Part shown: positions 57,047-64,000 of the stretch, one piece after another
Layout: each line of letters begins with the position of its first letter
Position numbering within the stretch: position 1 is the first letter of the stretch
Assembly: GCA_001695595.3 (NCBI GenBank)
Contig: MBPM02000110.1
Location: 121,663-185,662, forward strand
Reading direction: 5' to 3'
Origin: Plasmopara viticola
Taxonomy: Eukaryota > Oomycota > Peronosporomycetes > Peronosporales > Peronosporaceae
DNA: 64,000 nt
Translations under genes and position numbers: made by a program
Notes under the pieces: model-generated
Seen by the model: the letters and a program-made list of their open reading frames with translations, nothing else
Told to the model about the DNA's origin: nothing
The model's database searches: none

Positions 57047-59310
57047 ATGTCGTCAATGAGCCGAAGCGCGTCGGCGCCGCTGCGCATGCGTAGCCGCTAC
57101 AGCTCTGTTCTCGAAAGTGCTCTGGTAGGCTTAGGACGTGAGGATGCTGTTATACTCTCCGCGCGCAAAAAACGACGCTACGATGGCAGCCCAGCTCGAG
57201 GGCTCGTGAAGGCCAAGAGTGCCCCTGAGCGGCGTCTACAGGACGCTGCAGGGGACGACGAAGACCCGTTTGCGGGTCTAAAGCTGCTCAAATCGCTCAA
57301 AAAGCGAAAAAAGCGACAAAAAGCAAGAGAAGAGCAAGACATGGCGTCTCCCGCTGTAACTCGAAGCGCTAGTAAATTGAACCAACGACACGCGCGATGT
57401 TATACGGGCGTGCTGGAGATGGCTGGACACACACCTGTGACGCGATCAATGACCCGCAGGGTCACTCAAAGCAGCAGTTTAGAAACGATTGAGGACGTGG
57501 AGAGGCGGCTGGAAGCGGAAGAGCAGGTGAACATTCAAAAGAAACTAGTGTTTCCATCGCCAGCCCCAAAGAAACCGAAATTAAACAAAGAAATACATAA
57601 ACGACGTGTGGGAACGAGGGCGACGATGTGTGGGAAGAAGCGAGAGAGAAACAATCGAAAGGCGGTGATACTCAAGCATTGGTGGGTTGACTGGCCGTTG
57701 AAATTGAAGGCTGGAAGCGAAAAGGTCGAGATTCAAGTATCTGGCTTGGTGGATGGGACCATGATGCGATTTGTGCTTCACAAGCGTCAAGGAGCGGTTC
57801 AATTTACGTCTTCTGACGGCACGTACGTGGTTTTGAAAGGGAAAATGGACCGAGATGCAGCAAGACGTGCTAGGATTCCACGCGCAGTGGTAAAGCTCCT
57901 GGAAGATGGGATTCCACCGTTCTTTAGTAAGCGGTTGCGACCATTTGTACAAGAGGGAAAGGAGAAACGAAAGACAACGGTTTCTTGTGAGCGGGTGAAG
58001 AAAAGAAGAAAGGATTTTGATAAAAAGATGTACGATCGAGTACTTAAGTGGAATGAGATGTCTTACTGACAAAGTTGTGCTTTCGAGCGTTAGTTTATCA
58101 GCGCCAATGGTGAAAAAGAAGGCAAATGGAAAAAAGGAAGAAGCTATGGCATCTTTTTCAAGGGAAAGCAAGGATCTGGTGAAGACACGCAAGACACCAA
58201 AGGTCTGTGAAAAAACTTGTCGCTACCAGTTAGTATATCTGTAATATAATTTTTCCTTTCTTGTATAAATTAGCAGACTCACTCTTCAGTGAAGAGTAGT
58301 AAAAAGTCTCGCACGAATAAAGTCGAAGCTGAATCCGAGTCGGATGCTTGGACTGAGGAGCAACTACAGGCTTTGATAAACGCCAAGCTTATTATTCCCA
58401 CAACGGCTTCGAACTTTTGGGTGCAGGTATAAGCTCTGAAAACAATATGAGGAAAAAGTGGCTGACTGATTGTGGTGGCTGCAGGTGGCTCAATACGTGC
58501 CTGGCAAGTCAGCGCAAGAGTGTCAAGCAAAAACGTTCGAGCACTTTCGATCGCCACCGACAAACCGCAAAGGCGTCAAGAAATCCATCAAGCGAGGCGA
58601 TACCGACACGAAAAGTGCTGGATCGACCAAGATTGCACGTGCAGGTTCAAATAAATTTAAAAAACAAGTGCGGGAGTTTGTAGAAGAGGTGAGGCGAGAT
58701 ATGAAATGTGTGTCTTGAAGACTAAAGGAAAGTTGGTGGAATGTGCTAGTATAAAAAGAAGCACGTGGATGACGTGTTTGAGACGACCCCATCTAAAGAC
58801 GGGTTGCCGGACCTTCCCGAGTTTGGTGCGATCAAGTCACCGGAGCTGGCTACACCATCCCATAGTGTGGCTGACGACGATTCCGACAAGGAGTATGAGA
58901 CGCTAGGCTTGCTTAAAAAGATAAGCTCGCGTCGGCGAGATGATATTGACTCGTACGTGCTTGGCATTAATCGTCAGCATGTTGCTGGCGGTGGCAAAAT
59001 GGTGTCTGGCAAGGTGCGCCGTGTAACAGCGGTGGGTACACCCTCGAATTTAGCAAAGGCAAAGACGGCAGTTATCAAAGTATGTTGAGACAGCAGCTCG
59101 TTTGTTGACAGCCTCACTGATGTGTTGAACCGGATGATGTGCAAACAGAACAAAGCCGTGATGCTTGTAGAAAACGTAGGCTCTTGCTCTATGAAGGCAG
59201 TTATAAGTCCTGGAGGAACGACACAGGTTCGTATTGATAAGGAGAGCAGCTCGTCGGAAAATGAAGATGACGAGAGCAGTGAAGAAGAGGCAAATTTCGA
59301 TATACTTTGA
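57047..59310 (+). CDS. KNL2/Mis18BP1-like centromere protein (SANTA + SANT), five or six exons
   Basis: Exon 1 starts at the ATG 57047 and ends near 58047, then 58094-58202, 58274-58426, 58485-58688 and 58759 onward. The later introns are clear GT-AG, 58-71 bp, phase 0. Exon 1 has a basic leader and, at residues about 209-294, a SANTA domain: WWVDWPLKLKA, VEIQVSGLVDG, a SSDGTYVVLKGKMD turn and a GIPPFF end. Exons 3-4 encode a SANT/Myb-type domain, DAWTEEQLQALINAKL and FWVQVAQYVPGKSAQECQAK, the Trp-spaced pattern. SANTA followed by SANT is the architecture of KNL2/Mis18BP1, which licenses CENP-A loading at centromeres. An in-frame TGA at 59086-59088 precedes an acidic C-terminal stretch (to 59310) that still looks coding. 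A missed intron, an indel, or a real end at 59088 are all possible. The first intron is short (46 or 34 bp) and its donor uncertain. Confidence 0.75.
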
Positions 59311-59397
59311 CCACACTGCTTTTTCGACACCTTGGCTGTGTTAACGAATCCATTGGATCTGGTTAATGAAAGTGTGATTAGTACATGTGCATGTATT

Positions 59398-62300
59398 CTA
59401 AGCGTGAATGAGCATCAAAACACGCCGTAGATTCTCTGCAATGTCAGGTGAAGAAGCTACAACAGTTTAAAGCGATCCAGCACGTAAGTACTTGATCAAA
59501 ACAAGAATGCACGATGAAACAAGACGTACCAGATGTTTGAGAACTCAGCGCTTGCTTTAGGCTTTGGATCGTTGCAGGTTTTGATCGTAATAATGCGCGT
59601 GCTTTCTGGTTATCGTACACAAGCGACCAGAGCGCCACTGACACGTACTTTAAACACATTGCGTCGCTTTGTGTTGCGTCGCTGGCACGGACACAGAGAC
59701 CAACCATTGCATCCAGGAGCTCCTCCCAAAAGGCAAAGTGGTTGTTAGTTGCTTTGGAGAGGGACAAATTGCGCATGAAAAAGCATCCGCGTTGTCGAAT
59801 GTTTTCATCCGATATGTGAATCACGTCGTCAAACACGACAGAAAGCACGGTTCCAACGTTCGTGTACAAGAAGCGCGCGCCTTCGTGAGAGCTAGCAATA
59901 CTACTCAGCACACTCAGCATGTGGGCAAGATTTTGGTATTCCCTGTGATCTCTTAAACCGCCTTGTCGAACTTGCTGCAGACGATCTTGAACCAAATCCA
60001 CAAGTTTTGTGATTGTTCCCATCTTGACGGAATGTAACACACATTCGACATTGAGTAGAGCAGCTTGCAGCACTTGGCATGCCGCATTGCTCAGGGTCAT
60101 ATCGGCTTCGGAAGTAACGTTTCCATTCCTTTGGATTCGACTGGTTAAGGCTGTCACCTCACCTCGCGTGTTCACCAGATCAAACAACAATGCAATTAAC
60201 GACGGGGTATTGTCCCCTTTTACCGCTCTTCCAGGACCGTGCGACAAGGAGGTTAGCATTGAACTCTTTGCACTGTCATTTTCGTAAATGTAGTTTGCCA
60301 CGAGATATAGTGCACGAATCATCAAGTGAGACCCACGCACATGAGCCGTCTTCATCATGTTCCAGTTGGACAAAATGACAGAGAGAAGACCTTCATCCTA
60401 CAGCCAACGTTAGAGCATCAATCAAACGGCAGGATGAATGATCAAGAAGGCCACTTGTCGACGTACTTTTGCTAATTGCTGGCTATCCTTGTCGTCCCCG
60501 ATGATAGAAGTCACGACTTCCATATGTGTTTGGATGCGGCTACAAAGGTCGAGCACGTAGGCATCCTGTGGACTTGCACTGGAGTTTGCGTTTCTACCTC
60601 GCTTACCACCAAAGCCGCCAGCTATGCGAATGGCAGTAAACGATTCTTTCATACACGTCATTGCAAATGGCACGCCACGCTTCATGTGAATAAGGGGTCG
60701 AAGCGTTGGGCTTGCTTCAAGCAGCACTTGAAGTCCACAGGCAACGCGGCGAATACAAGTTGATGAAAATTCTTGATCTTGTGCTCCAGGTACGAGAGTC
60801 GCATCGTGCGGCTTGAACTCGGCTGTTTCTTGATAAAGGTCAAATATTGTGGAGCATAGTGAGGTCATTACCATCGGTTCTGCAGCCTTCAATGCCCCGG
60901 GTATCAATCGAGACACCTAGACGTGAGAATGTACATGATTAGTACGCAGAACAGGTTCTAACATAAGTTAGGCTCTTACCGCAGCCACAACTCGAGAAAA
61001 AGATATTCGAAACGCAGTCGGGTGCTGAGGTTCCAACATCTTTGCCACTGTGGCTATGAACTTCGCTCCACTCCGCGATGCTACAGGTGTATCGAACTGT
61101 TTGATATCAAGTTCATTGTGCTCGTCGAAAGCCTGTACCAATAAACTGCTGAGGGTCGTAGCAGAAAGGTCGAGAACTTCGTAATGCTTACTTCTCTCGG
61201 CTACCGAATGTATGTCGTTCAATGAATCGTAGACTTCTTCGACAGTTGCCATCAATTGATAGAGCAGCGTCGTATGCTACGCCAAGATTGTTCCATTTCA
61301 GTCACAGTTAAGACGCAGCACCAGATAGAGCAAAGTACTTACCAGAAGAAAAAACGACACTTGACCAAACCCATTTTCGCGGCAAAGTGCCTGGAGGAGA
61401 TTCAATACTTCAATCAGCAAATCTAAAATAGCCGGAAGAAGAGAGCGTCTCCATGCATGTTCATTGCATTCCGGTAAGAGCATACAGCTCGAGCTGTAGC
61501 GGTTGCACTTGCTTTTCCACTCTCGAACTGATAGCGCCTATGCAAACAGCAACATTAGTTGCTTCGTGGGCAATGTAAAGAGCCGAGCATTTACCTGAAT
61601 GAAAAGAGAGTAGATCTCCTCCTCCTCTTGAGCCGTCTCCAACTCTTGCTGCATGTCGCCAAATTGTGACGCTAGCGACTTTCGTTGAATCAACAACACT
61701 CGAACTTGTCGAGCAAACGTGCAAGCAGCACGAATGAGCAGCTTGTTGCTGTTCAAAATGCCAGAAAGGGTGCGTACGACTTTTTTTGCAAAAGCGCGTC
61801 CATGTACCATCGTCCTCAGCGCGGTTTGCCGGTCTAAAGTGCGCTCAGAGTATTGTAGTATCTCTTGAATGGTAACAAAGCATGCTGCTGCGCGTACAGC
61901 GTCCGACTCGGATTCATCTGTGGATGTTTCAACAGCCATTTCCAATATTCGTAATGACAGAGGACCCAAAGCTGCGGCCTGTTCAATCACGCAAAAGCCG
62001 AGCTCGCGGATGGGTGAGACGTGGTCAAATAGCAATCGAGACGCCCAGCTTCCGTCGAGAAGAATACTACTGTCCGTATGCTGCAGAGGACTGTCGCTCG
62101 CTGCAAGAGATGCACGTGGAAGGGTCTGTAGAATGGCGATCATGCATTGAGATCCAGCAACAAAGACGTCTCGATCCATGAATGACCCTGGGACACGGTG
62201 GCGACATACGATCGTGAGCAACGGGGCAAGCATTTCGTGAAGCCGCTTGCAAATCTTGTCGCGTAAAGGCTTTGACAAGCAAAGAGCGGCCTTTTCGTCC

Positions 62301-64000
62301 ATGCCTCGAGCAAAGCGTAGCAGAACCTCGAGCATTAAAGCATGAAGAACCGGTTCATTCGCGTAGACAGTCGAATATCTCGTACAGATAATCGAGACAA
62401 TGTCGGTATCAGCAGCGAGGGACAAGAACAAGTCGCGCACTTTCGAGTCACTCATATTGAGCAATAAACGCGCCATCTGAAGAGAAAAGATGGAAGTCTT
62501 TGCTCGTTGAAGTAGCGGAAGGAATGTTCGTTTTACCACGATCAAAACTCGTAGCTGCTCGGCTCTAGTCATCGCACCGAGCAGGACGCTAAGAGTGCTG
62601 ACAAGAGATGCTAAAATGACTTCGTCTCGCGCACTTTTCGGTGGTGTTGCGAAATACCGCTCACAAGCAGTCTCCCATTCGGTTGCAAACTGCTCGCGTC
62701 CAATACGCCACGCTTTACACATCATCATCGCATGATAAAGTGCATTTAAACATTTATCGTGCGAAGGTGCCTCACGAAGTTTCTGGACAACCAAAGCGTA
62801 CTCTGCACTCAACACCCTCGCAAGGTCGCTAGTTTTTGTTCCATCAAGCTGCACTGCGTCTCTGCAACAGGTGCGTTGAGAAATTATGGATGTCACCTCG
62901 TCCAACCAAAAGGGATCCATTGATTTGGCCACAGAGACAGCGCTTGCTTGCAATTGTTGGTTGATCGAACAAGTCCTGATAAAACATCGCGTCCAGCGAT
63001 GGGCATACAATCCAAACGTCGACATGAGCATAGCGGGAATCTTTGCTTCTTTATAGACTGCGTCTTTTTCATTATTCAACGACTCTACTGAGACTCCGGT
63101 AGGAATAAAATTTTCGGCAGAACACGTCAGTATAAGAAGAATGTAGTACATTTGCGCTCGAATCGAGGTCGATGGATGAAAGATATACGGAATCAAGAGT
63201 TGTATCGTAACGCACGTACACTGTGTAGCAGAACGTAGCAGAGAGCTGCGAAAGATAATAATCCGAAACAAAAGAAGGGATTGATACACCAGGGACGAGT
63301 CAATTTGATCGCCTTCCAGTTGGATTATCGTACAAATTACCTCCAGTAGATCCGAGAGTTTACCCAGCTCTTCAAACAGTGAAAAGATCTCAACTGACGC
63401 ATTTTCGATTGCCATCACCAACTCTTTCAGTGCCGTTTCTTTCAGACCTTTCAACGTAGAGGACGTTCCAGAAATGACCTTGGACAAGTGAGACAATTTA
63501 CTTAGCTGGGACGATAACTCATTGTCACTCGGAGTGTACGCAACTGCATTGTAAATAGGCAACGGCGTCGCCATCAGTGTGGCTTCAAGATTTACATTGT
63601 CGCCATCTAAAGAGTACGGTCCTCCAAATGGATCGTGTAGAATTTCTTCATGTTTCGAGATCCACTCATTACAGGATGGAGAGATTTGAGACAAGATGCA
63701 AAGAATCCCGGAAGCCGCAGCTTTACGAATGTACGTCGACTCGTGAAGCAAACAGCGACAGATTGTAATGTATCTCGTACGATCAGAAACAATCGAGTCG
63801 ACGCGAATTAAAATATCGGCTAATTTCGGCTGAGTTAAACGTTGCTCTTGTGAAAACTTCTCGGACGATTTGATATACGCAAAATGTTGCATCAATGGAA
63901 TCACAGGCTCGAGAAGTCCCAATTTGTCGTTCCACACGTCTGCTAGCTGTTGCAAAGCTACGCGTAAAATGGCCCAAAGTGGCGCGTTCTCCAATTGATC
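59398..64000 (-). CDS. RTTN: Rotatin-like armadillo-repeat centriole protein, 3' part (cut by window end)
   Basis: Exons on the minus strand are 59398-59435, 59530-60397, 60467-60916, 60980-61276, 61343-61537 and 61595 to beyond 64000. They are joined by five GT-AG introns (94, 69, 63, 66 and 57 bp) with matching phases and an open product of about 1,400 residues in the window. The protein is almost entirely alpha-helical armadillo/HEAT-like repeats. The C-terminal region with RGCFFMRNLSLSKATNNHF, and then VALWSLVYDNQKARALLRS, resembles the end of rotatin (RTTN/Ana3), a large protein needed for centriole and basal-body assembly. The gene continues upstream out of the window. The family call rests on the C-terminal repeats. 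Another large armadillo protein is the alternative. Confidence 0.65.

Noticed and set aside
1..64000. tRNA, rRNA or CRISPR features
   Set aside because: None were recognised by eye; no regular spacer-repeat array or cloverleaf-like sequence was noticed.

Overview
The window looks like nuclear DNA of a plant-pathogenic oomycete of the Phytophthora/downy-mildew type. Supporting signs are intron-poor genes with short GT-AG introns (about 57-94 bp), lineage-typical PDZ and FYVE/coiled-coil proteins, a broken Crinkler (CRN) effector gene, and decayed Ty3/gypsy and LINE elements. The species cannot be named from sequence alone. Several genes belong to the centriole and flagellum machinery: an intact CFAP300 homologue, a rotatin-like gene and a dead DAW1/ODA16 copy. 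This suggests a zoospore-forming lineage, or one that lost zoospores recently.

Layout: 1-758 holds the 5' part of an RCC1-repeat gene (minus), divergent from CFAP300 (932-1828). From 1921 to 19702 come ZNHIT2, a PDZ-PH protein, a DAW1 pseudogene, a gene-poor tract with a gypsy relic, a membrane-anchored aspartyl protease, a four-PDZ scaffold protein and the 3' part of a FYVE/coiled-coil gene. Ten Ns follow at 19703-19712. After the gap, 19713-36974 repeats 2464-19702 almost exactly, so every gene in that block appears twice. The duplicate ends exactly at the gap and cuts ZNHIT2 on one side and the FYVE gene on the other. Two overlapping contigs scaffolded end to end is the best explanation, not a true tandem duplication.

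Unique sequence resumes at 36975: the 5' part of the FYVE gene and an inositol polyphosphate 5-phosphatase with one apparent frameshift. From 41.9 to 57 kb lies accessory DNA: a CRN pseudogene, a SINE-like insertion, a degraded LINE of about 6.4 kb, and AT-rich remains of a DNA-virus-like element. The viral-type remains include an S74-type fibre chaperone, a small giant-virus-type protein, a primase/helicase-like fragment and strong palindromes. The LINE appears to have inserted into this viral tract, because a 10-bp direct repeat flanks it.

From 57 kb ordinary genes return: a multi-exon KNL2/Mis18BP1-like gene (SANTA plus SANT domains; centromere licensing) and, on the minus strand, most of a rotatin-like gene whose 5' end lies beyond the window. 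The genes are individual housekeeping, scaffold and signalling genes. No operon-like pathway is present. The unusual biology is in the pseudogene and virus-like tracts.
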